From JBCCOW01 sp039025855 (GTDB lineage Bacteria; Planctomycetota; Phycisphaerae; Phycisphaerales; Phycisphaeraceae), in the NCBI GenBank assembly GCA_039025855.1, contig JBCCNL010000002.1, positions 124,001-188,000 of the forward strand: a stretch of 64,000 nucleotides of DNA. Reading direction: 5' to 3'. Positions 1 to 7,951 of the stretch are shown one piece after another (the first letter of the stretch is position 1; each line of letters opens with the position of its first letter). The translations under genes were made by a program, and so were the position numbers. A model generated the notes under the pieces. It saw only the letters and a list, made by a program, of their open reading frames with translations, did not search any database and was not told where the DNA came from.

Positions 1-745
1 TCCCCGTCAACTGAACGCGCACCGGATGCCCCGCTTCGGACCACGCACACGTGCTCGCCTCGATCACCCCCAACGCCCCGCTCACAAACTCGAGCAACGC
101 CACGCCTGCGTCCTCGACCTCGATCCGCTCGTGCGCTAAACACGCCGTCCGCGCCTGCACCGACCTCACCGGGCCAGCGAGGTACAGCAGCGCGTCGATC
201 GCGTGGATCGACTGGTTCATCAGCGCCCCGCCGCCGTCCAATGCCCACGTCCCCCGCCAGTCCGCCGAGTCGTAGTACGCCTGGTTGCGGTGCCACTTCA
301 CGTACACCGACGCCGAGGTCAGCCGCCCAAACCGCCCCGCCTCGACCGCGCCCTTCAGTTGTTCCATCGCCGGGTGGTAACGCCGGTTCAGGATCGCCGC
401 CAGCGTCACGCCTTGCCGGTTCGCCGCGTCGATCAGCGTGTCGATCCGCTCGACCGTCACCTCCATCGGCTTCTCGATCACCACATGCTTGCCCGCCTCG
501 ATCGCTTGCATCGCCGGCTCGAGATGAAACCCCGACGGCGTCGCCACCGTCACGATCTCGACCCGCGGGTCATTAACCAACTCCTCCACCGAGCCGAAGG
601 CCTGGGTCCCGCGCTCTTGTGCAAACGCAGTGACCCGCTCCGCCGACCGCCCCGCCACACCAACGAGCTCAGCGTCAGGCAGCGCGCCAATCGCCTCAGC
701 ATGTACCCCGCCGATCGCACCGGTCCCGATGATGCCGAACCTCAT
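1..745 (-). CDS. Gfo/Idh/MocA family oxidoreductase (3' end cut by window edge)
   Basis: NAD(P)-dependent oxidoreductase, probably acting on a sugar or cyclitol in the cytoplasm. About 248 N-terminal residues are visible. The start MRFGIIGTGAIGG is a Rossmann nucleotide-binding loop, and the family's EKP catalytic-lysine motif appears as VIEKPMEV. The later part (LDGGGALMNQSIHAID) is the substrate-side alpha/beta domain with the conserved G-G...H-x-x-D pattern. The start codon at 745 overlaps the stop of the Nramp-like gene in an ATGA arrangement, so the two are probably cotranscribed and translationally coupled. The C-terminus lies outside the window and the substrate cannot be told from sequence. 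Confidence 0.9.
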   Translation of the reverse strand, partial: MRFGIIGTGAIGGVHAEAIGALPDAELVGVAGRSAERVTAFAQERGTQAFGSVEELVNDPRVEIVTVATPSGFHLEPAMQAIEAGKHVVIEKPMEVTVERIDTLIDAANRQGVTLAAILNRRYHPAMEQLKGAVEAGRFGRLTSASVYVKWHRNQAYYDSADWRGTWALDGGGALMNQSIHAIDALLYLAGPVRSVQARTACLAHERIEVEDAGVALLEFVSGALGVIEASTCAWSEAGHPVRVQLTG

Positions 746-2397
746 GCCGCGTCCGTCTCGACCACGCCGCGGCCTTGCCCTTTGAAGAACCCGACAAACC
801 CGATGACCGCGATCAACACCAGCCCCCCGATCCCGACATACCCCCAGATACCCCACTTCGCATCAGTCAGCACCCACACCGACGCTCCTGTCGCCACGCC
901 CGCCGCCACCACCATCAACCCGTTGACGGGCAGCGACGCCCGGTCCGCCTTGGCAAGCACCGACCTGCTGTTCATCAACAGCAGGATGGACAGGTACGCG
1001 ATCGGCAGGAACACCGTGGCGGTCACCGCGGCGGGGATCAGCAGCGCCGTCTTCGCGTCGCCCGTCCACGCCAGCGGCGCAAACACCGCCAACCCCGCCG
1101 GCATCGCCGCCCCCACCACAAACGGCCCGAACGCCCCCGGCCTACCCAGCGCCTGCGACACCGCAAACCCGTTCATCATCATGTGCACGATCATCGTGGA
1201 CAACGCCATCGCCAGAACCCCCAACCCGAACACCACGTCCGCCGGCCGCTCGCCCATCACCGGGGCGAGCGTGTCCGCCAGCTGCTTCGCATCCCGGTTC
1301 GTCAGCGTCGCCGCCAGCCGACGCTCCGCTTCCGGCAGCGCATCCGCCGCCGCCTTCGCCACCACCGTATCCGCAGGCACCTCGCCGAGGTCATCTAACC
1401 GCTGGTTCAGGATCTTGTAGTAACCCGACTCGAGCGCAGGCAATGGCCGACCGGCCTCGTCCAGCACATCGCCGTCCTGTGCGTGGAACGCCGACGCCGA
1501 GCACACCACCAGCAACGCCGTCGCCACCGAGAACGGCAGCAGCAACGCCAGCACCAAATCGAACCACGCCAACTCCCGGTGCGGTTGACCCCAGCCGCGC
1601 TGCTTCAGCGTGTACGGCAGCAGGAACGTCATGTTGATCCCGACCGCCGCCCCGAATGCGGCGATGATCCGGTCCCGCTGCACATCCCCCACATACTCAC
1701 TCCAATAACCCGCACTGTCTCCTGTCGCCGCGATCATCGGCTCGATCGACGCCGCCGGCTGAAACAACGCCCGCGGGTCCGGCACAAACCCCTTGAACAG
1801 TGCACCCAAGTCAACCTGGCCATTGACCAGCAAAACCCCCGCCGCGATCGCGAACGAGACCATCACCAACGCCACCATGATCTTCAGGATCAGCTCCAGC
1901 CGATTCACCGACTTGCTGCCCTTCGCATAAAGCACCGCGGCGGCAAAACCCACCGCCGCCAACGCCCCCGTGATGACATAAGCGTTAACGCCGCCCATCC
2001 CCAGGTTCTGCTGCACCGTCGCCACCCCCAGCGACGCCTGCGCCGCGCAGAACACCACATCCGCCAACACCGTCGCCCCCAGCCAACCCCACGCCAGCAC
2101 CGGCGAGATCGTCCGCTTCACGCTGTCGAACGGCGTCCCCTTGCTGCTCAGCGTCACGTGCGACAACGCCATCAGCATCACCACCCCGCACAACATCGCC
2201 AACGGCTGCAGCCACATCAGCGAATACCCCGCCACCACCCCCAGGTACAACGCCCCCGCCAACGACCCCCCGCCCAGCGTCACCGCCGCCTGCAGCCAGC
2301 CCGGACCCGTCATCCCGGCGTACCCCGCCAACCGCCCAAAGAACGGACGCCGACGGATCGAGTCCAACCGCTCAAGCTCTTGCGTTGGCTGTGTCAT
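742..2397 (-). CDS. Nramp-like divalent-metal transporter, divergent motif
   Basis: Integral membrane protein of 551 residues with about 11 hydrophobic segments, resembling Nramp (SLC11) metal transporters. ATG at 2397 is chosen because the upstream in-frame extension is arginine/proline rich and unlike the family. In the first helix canonical Nramps carry DPGN; here the stretch reads TGPGWLQAAVTLGGG, so the metal-binding Asp and Asn look replaced. A clear MPH motif was also not found in the sixth helix. A hydrophilic loop of about 75 residues sits between late helices. It is followed by the oxidoreductase at 1-745 with a 4-base overlap. Family membership looks sound; the transported ion is uncertain because of the altered motif. 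Confidence 0.8.
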   Translation of the reverse strand: MTQPTQELERLDSIRRRPFFGRLAGYAGMTGPGWLQAAVTLGGGSLAGALYLGVVAGYSLMWLQPLAMLCGVVMLMALSHVTLSSKGTPFDSVKRTISPVLAWGWLGATVLADVVFCAAQASLGVATVQQNLGMGGVNAYVITGALAAVGFAAAVLYAKGSKSVNRLELILKIMVALVMVSFAIAAGVLLVNGQVDLGALFKGFVPDPRALFQPAASIEPMIAATGDSAGYWSEYVGDVQRDRIIAAFGAAVGINMTFLLPYTLKQRGWGQPHRELAWFDLVLALLLPFSVATALLVVCSASAFHAQDGDVLDEAGRPLPALESGYYKILNQRLDDLGEVPADTVVAKAAADALPEAERRLAATLTNRDAKQLADTLAPVMGERPADVVFGLGVLAMALSTMIVHMMMNGFAVSQALGRPGAFGPFVVGAAMPAGLAVFAPLAWTGDAKTALLIPAAVTATVFLPIAYLSILLLMNSRSVLAKADRASLPVNGLMVVAAGVATGASVWVLTDAKWGIWGYVGIGGLVLIAVIGFVGFFKGQGRGVVETDAA

Positions 2398-2516
2398 CGG
2401 GGGTGGCCTCGCTGATCCGTGATGCGTGCTGAACCGTGGCCCAGCCGTCGCCGGCCACGCGCGGATGATAACGGGCCGCACCCTCTCGCAGTCAACGCCA
2501 CGCCGCCGACCGTCTC

Positions 2517-2966
2517 TCAGCCCGCCCCTTCCCTCTTCTCCACGAGCAGCAGGTGATCACAGACCAGCACCGTATCACCCGCCTGATTCGTCGCCGCCAG
2601 CCGCTCGGTCACCACCCCGAAGCCCGGCTTCTTGTGGTCCTTCTTCTCGGTGATCGTCACCGTCGTACGCAGCGTGTCCCCGATGAACACCGGCTTGATA
2701 AACCGCAGCCGGTCATACCCGTAGCTCATCGCCACCGGGTTCACCACGCTCGCCGTCAACCCGACCGCAACGGAGAACGTCAGCGTCCCGTGCACAATCC
2801 GCTGCTTGAAGTCCTGCGTCGCACACCACTCGGCGTCCATGTGGTGCGGGAAGAAGTCGCCGGTCTGACCCGCGTGCAGCACGATGTCCGACTCGGTCAT
2901 GGTTCGGCCAAGCGTCTGACGCTCATGGCCAACGGAATAGTCTTCGTAATAGATCTTCTCAAACAT
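2517..2966 (-). CDS. MaoC-family hot-dog dehydratase/hydratase
   Basis: 149-residue single hot-dog protein of the MaoC (R-specific enoyl-CoA hydratase) type. The start MFEKIYYEDY is preferred to an upstream arginine-rich extension. The active-site region reads TGDFFPHHMDAEW followed by QRIVHGTL, which keeps the Asp and His expected in a GD-x-x-P-x-H hydratase motif. A paralogue with an altered site lies at 7395-7940; both share the string YGYDKLRFIKPVFIGDT or a one-residue variant of it (YGYDRL...). The start lies 1 base past the IclR stop, so it is an operon partner of the regulator. Probable role: hydration or dehydration of a CoA thioester made by the CoA-transferase across the divergent promoter (inference). 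Confidence 0.88.
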   Translation of the reverse strand: MFEKIYYEDYSVGHERQTLGRTMTESDIVLHAGQTGDFFPHHMDAEWCATQDFKQRIVHGTLTFSVAVGLTASVVNPVAMSYGYDRLRFIKPVFIGDTLRTTVTITEKKDHKKPGFGVVTERLAATNQAGDTVLVCDHLLLVEKREGAG

Positions 2967-2967
2967 G

Positions 2968-3756
2968 TCACGTGTTCTCCGTGGGGTGACCCATGAGCGA
3001 AGCGATGCGGTCCACCGCACGCTTCGCCTCAGGCAGCACAACCTGCTGCTGGTCTCGCCGCGTCCACTTCTTCAGGCAGGGCACCGCGAGCACGGCACCC
3101 GCACCCAGCGAAGGGCACGGCAGGTAAACATCAACATCCAACACGCCCGGCGTCAGCTGGCTCGGCAGGATGCAGTACCCCCGCCGGCGCAGGCGACGGA
3201 GCTCACGCCGCATCGTGACCGGTTCGTCGGCCCACCCCGAGTCGTCTTCATCCCGAGCCTCGAGCAGCCGCGGGACCTGGTCCTCCGGCAACTGGGCGAG
3301 CAGCAACCGGCCTGCCGAGGTGCGGTGCGCCGGGTAAGACGAGCCGGGCTCGACCGTGATCGAGTGGGTGTGCGGGCTCGGCTGATTGGCGATCACACGC
3401 ACGCTGGCCCCTTCCAGGATGGAGAGGTGGCAGGACTCGCCCAGCGTGACGGTGAGGTCGCGCATCGGGCCGGCCGCGAGCTTGCTCAGCCGCTCATGGG
3501 CGGGCCGAAGCCGGGCGAGGCTGTAGAGGTGGAGCGTCGGGGTGTACGTGCCGGTCTCGGGGTCCCGCTGGACATAGCCACGCCGTTCGAGGCAGCCCAG
3601 CAGCCGGAACGCGGTGCTGGCCGGCTTGTCGAGATGGCTGGCGACCTGCCGCTGCGTCACCGCCTCAGCGCTCTCCAGGAGCAGCTCGAGCACATCCAGC
3701 CCCTGGTCGAGGGCCGGGACGGGGTAGTCGGGCGGTGGCTTTCGTTTCGTGGCCAT
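2968..3756 (-). CDS. IclR-family transcriptional regulator
   Basis: 262-residue IclR-type regulator. Residues about 12-75 form the winged helix-turn-helix (QRQVASHLDKPASTAFRLLG). The rest is the GAF-like effector domain, with the typical segment TSAGRLLLAQLPEDQV. It is transcribed away from the binding-protein/CoA-transferase operon that starts at 3853. The 96-base gap is AT-rich and contains several perfect dyads, so the protein probably controls both its own unit (with MaoC) and the divergent operon. The effector is unknown; IclR members often sense small organic or aromatic acids. Confidence 0.93.
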   Translation of the reverse strand: MATKRKPPPDYPVPALDQGLDVLELLLESAEAVTQRQVASHLDKPASTAFRLLGCLERRGYVQRDPETGTYTPTLHLYSLARLRPAHERLSKLAAGPMRDLTVTLGESCHLSILEGASVRVIANQPSPHTHSITVEPGSSYPAHRTSAGRLLLAQLPEDQVPRLLEARDEDDSGWADEPVTMRRELRRLRRRGYCILPSQLTPGVLDVDVYLPCPSLGAGAVLAVPCLKKWTRRDQQQVVLPEAKRAVDRIASLMGHPTENT

Positions 3757-3790
3757 GGTTCTGAGAGGTTTTGCTTGCGGTGGTGAGGAT

Positions 3791-3840
3791 ATCGTGTAGA
3801 TTCACGATTCTGAAATTTTTTTCTGTATACACAAATTTGT
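3791..3840. promoter_or_regulatory. Divergent promoter/operator region with three dyads
   Basis: AT-rich stretch between the divergent IclR and binding-protein genes. It holds ATCGTG-N6-CACGAT at 3791-3808, the 8-base palindrome TGTATACA at 3824-3831 and the 10-base palindrome ACAAATTTGT at 3831-3840. Such dyads suit a dimeric regulator, most simply the adjacent IclR protein (inference). No clear -35/-10 pair was assigned. Confidence 0.5.
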
Positions 3841-3852
3841 GAGCCACCCCAC

Positions 3853-5034
3853 ATGAACACGCCCGGCCCATCCGCCGACCTCCGCGGCATCACCTGGAGC
3901 CACAGCCGCGGACTCGTCCCGCTGGTCGCCGCGTCGCAGCGGTTCCACGAACTGCACCCCGACGTCACCATCAAGTGGGACGCCCGCTCGCTGCAGGAGT
4001 TCGCCGACCAGCCCCTCGACGAGCTTAGCCAAGCCTACGACCTGCTCGTCATCGACCACCCGTGGGCCGGCTACGCCTCGGAGGCCGGCGTCCTGCGCGC
4101 GTGGGACGAGGTGCTCCCTGCAGCGTTCCTGAAAGACCAGGCCGACCACTCGGTGGGCCCGTCCCACGCGAGCTACCGCTACGCCGACCAGCAGTGGGCA
4201 CTCGCCATCGACGCCGCGACCCCGGTCGCCAGCTGGCGGCCCGACCTCATAGAAGCCAAGGGCCTCGCCGTCCCCAAGACCTGGGACGACCTGATCAGCC
4301 TCGCCAAGCAGGGCCACGTCGCGATGCCCGGCATCCCGCAAGACACGCTGATGAACTTCTACATGCTCTGCGAACGCCCCGGCGTCAGCCTCTTCCCCGA
4401 TGAAGACACCGTCGCCGACGTGGCCGGCGGGCTCGAAGCCCTCGAACGCCTCCGCGAGCTCGCGTCCTACCAAGACCCCGGCATCTTCGACTGGAACCCC
4501 ATCAACATCTACGAGCAGATGACCCGCACCGACCGCTTCGCGTACTGCCCCTTCGCCTACGGCTACTCCAATTACTCTCGTGCCGGCTACGCCAACACGC
4601 TCCTCAAGTTCGGCGACGTCGTCGCCTACGATGGCTTCCCCCTCAAGACCACCCTCGGCGGCACCGGCCTTGCCCTCTCCTCCGCCTCGCCCCACACCGA
4701 GATCGCCGCCGACTTCGCCACGATGGTCGCCGGCCCCAGCTACCAGCAGACCCAATACACCGAGAACGGCGGCCAACCCGGACACCGCTCCGCCTGGCTC
4801 GACGACGAAAACAACCGCCGCACCCTCGACTACTTCCGCGACACCCTGCCCTGCCTCGACCGGGCGTACCTCCGTCCCCGCTACCCCGGCAGCCTCGCCT
4901 TCCAGGACCGCGACGGCGGCGGTGCCCCGATCCGCAAATACATGATGGACGGCGGCGACCCCCGCAAAACCCTGAACGAAATCAACCAGATGTACCGGCA
5001 GACCCGTGCCGCCGGGCGAGGAGCCTCCGCATGA
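3853..5034 (+). CDS. Solute-binding-like protein without signal peptide
   Basis: 393-residue protein resembling extracellular sugar-type solute-binding proteins (periplasmic-binding fold type II). Typical features are the early HPDVTIKWDAR strand/helix and the domain-crossing TWDDLISLAKQG segment. It starts directly with the first strand of the fold: there is no hydrophobic leader and no lipobox. The sequence upstream of the ATG is the AT-rich promoter, so a missed signal peptide is unlikely. No ABC permease or ATPase occurs in the window. The stop overlaps the CoA-transferase start (ATGA at 5031-5034), so the two are translationally coupled. Likely a cytosolic binding or sensing protein, or one borrowed for another use; true function unknown. 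Confidence 0.85.
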   Translation: MNTPGPSADLRGITWSHSRGLVPLVAASQRFHELHPDVTIKWDARSLQEFADQPLDELSQAYDLLVIDHPWAGYASEAGVLRAWDEVLPAAFLKDQADHSVGPSHASYRYADQQWALAIDAATPVASWRPDLIEAKGLAVPKTWDDLISLAKQGHVAMPGIPQDTLMNFYMLCERPGVSLFPDEDTVADVAGGLEALERLRELASYQDPGIFDWNPINIYEQMTRTDRFAYCPFAYGYSNYSRAGYANTLLKFGDVVAYDGFPLKTTLGGTGLALSSASPHTEIAADFATMVAGPSYQQTQYTENGGQPGHRSAWLDDENNRRTLDYFRDTLPCLDRAYLRPRYPGSLAFQDRDGGGAPIRKYMMDGGDPRKTLNEINQMYRQTRAAGRGASA

Positions 5035-7361
5035 AGCTCCCGCTCGAAGGCATCGTTGTGCTGGAGTTCTGCCAATACCTCGCGGGACCCTGGGCCGGGC
5101 TGCGCCTCTCCGACCTCGGCGCACAGGTCATCAAGATCGAACGCCCCGGCACCGGCGAGGCCTGCCGACACCTCGCGACCAAGAACATCAAGGTCGACGG
5201 CGACAGCCTCGTCTTCCACAGCGTCAACCGCGGCAAAGACTCCTTCGCCGCTAACCTCAAAGACCCCGCCGACGTCGAGACCGTCAAACAGCTCATCGCC
5301 CGCGCCGACGTGCTCACCCACAACTTCCGACCCGGCGTCATGGAACGCCTCGGCTTCGACTACGCCAGCGCCCACGCCCTCAACCCCCGACTCGTCTACG
5401 CCTCCGTCACCGGCTACGGCACCGAAGGCCCCTGGCGGGACAAGCCCGGCCAAGACCTGCTCGCCCAATCCCTCAGCGGCCTCATGCACCTCACCGGCAA
5501 GGCCGACGACCCGCCCACGCCGTTCGGCCTCGCCACCGCCGACGGCATCTGCGGCCTCCACATGGCCCAGGGCATCCTCGCCGCCCTCGCCCAGCGCGAC
5601 CGCACCGGTCGCGGCAGCCATGTCGAGGTCAGCCTCCTCGAGTCCCTCCTCGACCTCCAGTTCGAAGCGCTCACCACCCACCTCAACGACGGCCACCGCC
5701 CACCCAACCGCAGCCGCTTCGGACCGGGCCACCCGTACCAAGGGGCGCCCTACGGCATCTATCCCACACAAGACGGCCACCTCGCGCTGGCCATGGGCCG
5801 CATGACCAAACTTGCCGACACGCTAGGCCTCCCCGCGCTCAACGCCTACACCGACGGCCCCGCCGCGTTCGTCCAAGCCGACGAGATCCGCAACCTCCTC
5901 GCCAACCACCTCGCTCACAACACCACCGGCCATTGGCTGGCTGTGCTCGAATCGCAAGACATCTGGTGTGCACCCGTCCTGAACTACGCCGAACTGCGTG
6001 AACACCCCGGCTACCAAGCCATCGGCATGGAGATGGTGGTCGAACGTGATGGCGCCCCGCCCGTGCGGACGCTCCGTTCACCGATCCAGATCAACGGCCA
6101 ACGCTTGATCAACCACGCCGCCGCGCCCCGCGTCGGCCGAGACAACGCCAAGGTCCTCGCCCAACTCGGTGACGCGCCCGGCTCGCCAGCAGAACCCCAA
6201 ATCACAGACGACGCCAAGCCGCTTGACGGCCTGCTCGTTGTCGACCTCAGCCAGTTCCTCTCCGGCCCGTCCGCATCACTCCGCCTTGCCGACCTCGGCG
6301 CCACCGTCATTAAGGTCGAACGCCCCGCGACCGGCGACATCTGCCGACACCTCTACGTCTCCGATGTCGACCTCGACGGTGACTCCACCATCTTCCACGC
6401 CATCAACCGCAACAAGCTCGGCTACGCCGCCGACCTCAAAGACCCCGCCGACCTCGCCAAGGTCCGCCGGCTCCTCAAGAAGGCCGACGTGGTCATGCAC
6501 AACTTCCGCCCCGGCGTCATCGACCGCCTCGGGCTCGACTATGACACCGTCAAAGCCACCAACCCCAACGTCGTCTACGGCGAGATCACCGGCTATGGCC
6601 ACGACGGCCCGTGGGTCAACAAGCCCGGCCAAGACCTCCTGCTCCAAGCCCTCTCCGGCCTGACCTGGCTCAGCGGCAACGCCGACGACGGGCCCGTCCC
6701 GATGGGCCTCGCTGTCGTCGACATCTGGTCGGGCGCACTGCTGGCGCAAGGCCTGCTCGCCGCGCTCGTCGGCCGATCGCGCACGGGCCGCGGTGCGAAG
6801 GTCGAAGTCAACATGCTCGAAGCCATCCTCGATTACCAGATCGAGCCTTGGACCGTCTTCTTCCACGACGGCGAACTCCCGCAGCGCACCGCCAGCAACA
6901 ACGCCCACGCGCTGCTCGGCGCACCCTACGGCGTCTACCAGACCGCCGATGGCTACCTCGCCCTCGCTATGGGCCGCATCCCCCAGCTTGGCGAGCTCCT
7001 CGACTGCTCCGCCCTGCTCCCCTACGAAAACCCCGACGGCTGGTTCCACGATCGCGACGCCATCAAGGGCATCCTCGCTAACCACCTCAAGACCAAAACC
7101 ACGCAGGCTTGGCTCGATGTGCTCGAGCCCGCCGACATCTGGTGCGCCGGCGTCCTCGACTGGGCCGGACTCATGCAATCCGAAGGCTTCACCGTGCTCG
7201 ACATGATCCAGACCGTCCAGCGCGGCAGCGGCACGACCTACCAGACGCCCCGGTGCCCGATCCGTTTTGATGGCAAGCCCTTGAAGTCTCCGCTGGGCTC
7301 ATGCTCACTGGGCGAACATAACACCGAGATCGAAGACGCCTACACACTCAACCTGCGCTGA
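5031..7361 (+). CDS. Tandem-domain CaiB/BaiF (class III) CoA-transferase
   Basis: 776-residue fusion of two complete CaiB/BaiF (formyl-CoA transferase family) domains, residues about 1-385 and 398-776. Each repeats the same landmarks: a start like LEGIVVLEFCQYLAGPWAG, the helix HNFRPGVMERLG or HNFRPGVIDRLG, and a GYG-x-x-GPW segment. The catalytic aspartate (Asp169 in formyl-CoA transferase) appears present in both, at about D171 (ATADGICG) and D564 (AVVDIWSG). Class III enzymes move CoA between carboxylic acids and work as interlocked dimers, so this chain may form an internal pseudodimer. It lies between two binding-protein-like genes and next to MaoC proteins, suggesting CoA activation and modification of an organic acid (inference). 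Confidence 0.93.
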   Translation: MKLPLEGIVVLEFCQYLAGPWAGLRLSDLGAQVIKIERPGTGEACRHLATKNIKVDGDSLVFHSVNRGKDSFAANLKDPADVETVKQLIARADVLTHNFRPGVMERLGFDYASAHALNPRLVYASVTGYGTEGPWRDKPGQDLLAQSLSGLMHLTGKADDPPTPFGLATADGICGLHMAQGILAALAQRDRTGRGSHVEVSLLESLLDLQFEALTTHLNDGHRPPNRSRFGPGHPYQGAPYGIYPTQDGHLALAMGRMTKLADTLGLPALNAYTDGPAAFVQADEIRNLLANHLAHNTTGHWLAVLESQDIWCAPVLNYAELREHPGYQAIGMEMVVERDGAPPVRTLRSPIQINGQRLINHAAAPRVGRDNAKVLAQLGDAPGSPAEPQITDDAKPLDGLLVVDLSQFLSGPSASLRLADLGATVIKVERPATGDICRHLYVSDVDLDGDSTIFHAINRNKLGYAADLKDPADLAKVRRLLKKADVVMHNFRPGVIDRLGLDYDTVKATNPNVVYGEITGYGHDGPWVNKPGQDLLLQALSGLTWLSGNADDGPVPMGLAVVDIWSGALLAQGLLAALVGRSRTGRGAKVEVNMLEAILDYQIEPWTVFFHDGELPQRTASNNAHALLGAPYGVYQTADGYLALAMGRIPQLGELLDCSALLPYENPDGWFHDRDAIKGILANHLKTKTTQAWLDVLEPADIWCAGVLDWAGLMQSEGFTVLDMIQTVQRGSGTTYQTPRCPIRFDGKPLKSPLGSCSLGEHNTEIEDAYTLNLR

Positions 7362-7394
7362 TCCGACGCGTCACGAATCGCACTCCACCCGAAG

Positions 7395-7940
7395 ATGCCC
7401 GAAAGCACACCCCCATCAACCCACGCCGAACTCCCCGCGTACAACGTCGAGGACTGGCTGTACGAAGACTTCGAGCTCGGGCTCAAGCACCGCTCGATCC
7501 GCCGGACTATCGCGGAGGGCGAAGCGATGCTGTTCAACTCTCTCGTGCTCGACATGCACCCCTACGTCGGCGACCAACACTTCGCCACCACCGAAGGCGC
7601 CTTCAACAAACGCCTCGTCGCCGGCGCCCAGGTCTTCAGCTACGGGCTGGGACTTATGGCCAACAACAACGTCAACACCTTCAGCTACGGCTACGACAAG
7701 CTCCGGTTCATCAAGCCCGTGTTCATCGGCGACACGATCTACACCGTCCGTACCCACCTCGCCAAGCGACCCAAGTACGCCGAGATGGGACTCATCACCG
7801 TGAGTTACGAGATCTTCAAGCTCGACGAAAACGGCGAGGGCGAGCTCGTGCTCTACGCCGAGCACCTGCAGACCGTCCGGTATCGGAACCCAGAAGTCTT
7901 CGCCGACCAGATCGAGAAGAAGCAGACCCCATCCGTTTGA
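7395..7940 (+). CDS. MaoC-like hot-dog protein with altered active site
   Basis: 181-residue MaoC-type hot-dog protein, paralogous to the one at 2517-2966 (shared segment YGYDKLRFIKPVFIGDT). The active-site loop reads VLDMHPYVGDQHFA and then KRLVAGAQ. By-eye alignment suggests that the usual hydratase His is Val here and that the HG of the partner's RIVHG is AG. It may have changed chemistry, bind rather than hydrate a thioester, or form a heteromer with the paralogue. It sits 33 bases after the CoA-transferase and 11 bases before the second binding protein, inside the same operon. Confidence 0.85.
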   Translation: MPESTPPSTHAELPAYNVEDWLYEDFELGLKHRSIRRTIAEGEAMLFNSLVLDMHPYVGDQHFATTEGAFNKRLVAGAQVFSYGLGLMANNNVNTFSYGYDKLRFIKPVFIGDTIYTVRTHLAKRPKYAEMGLITVSYEIFKLDENGEGELVLYAEHLQTVRYRNPEVFADQIEKKQTPSV

Positions 7941-7951
7941 GGCCTTGAATC

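Noticed and set aside
203..1420. Long plus-strand open frame over the oxidoreductase and Nramp genes
   Set aside because: Arginine/proline/histidine-rich translation typical of the antisense of GC-rich genes; the minus-strand proteins are recognisable.
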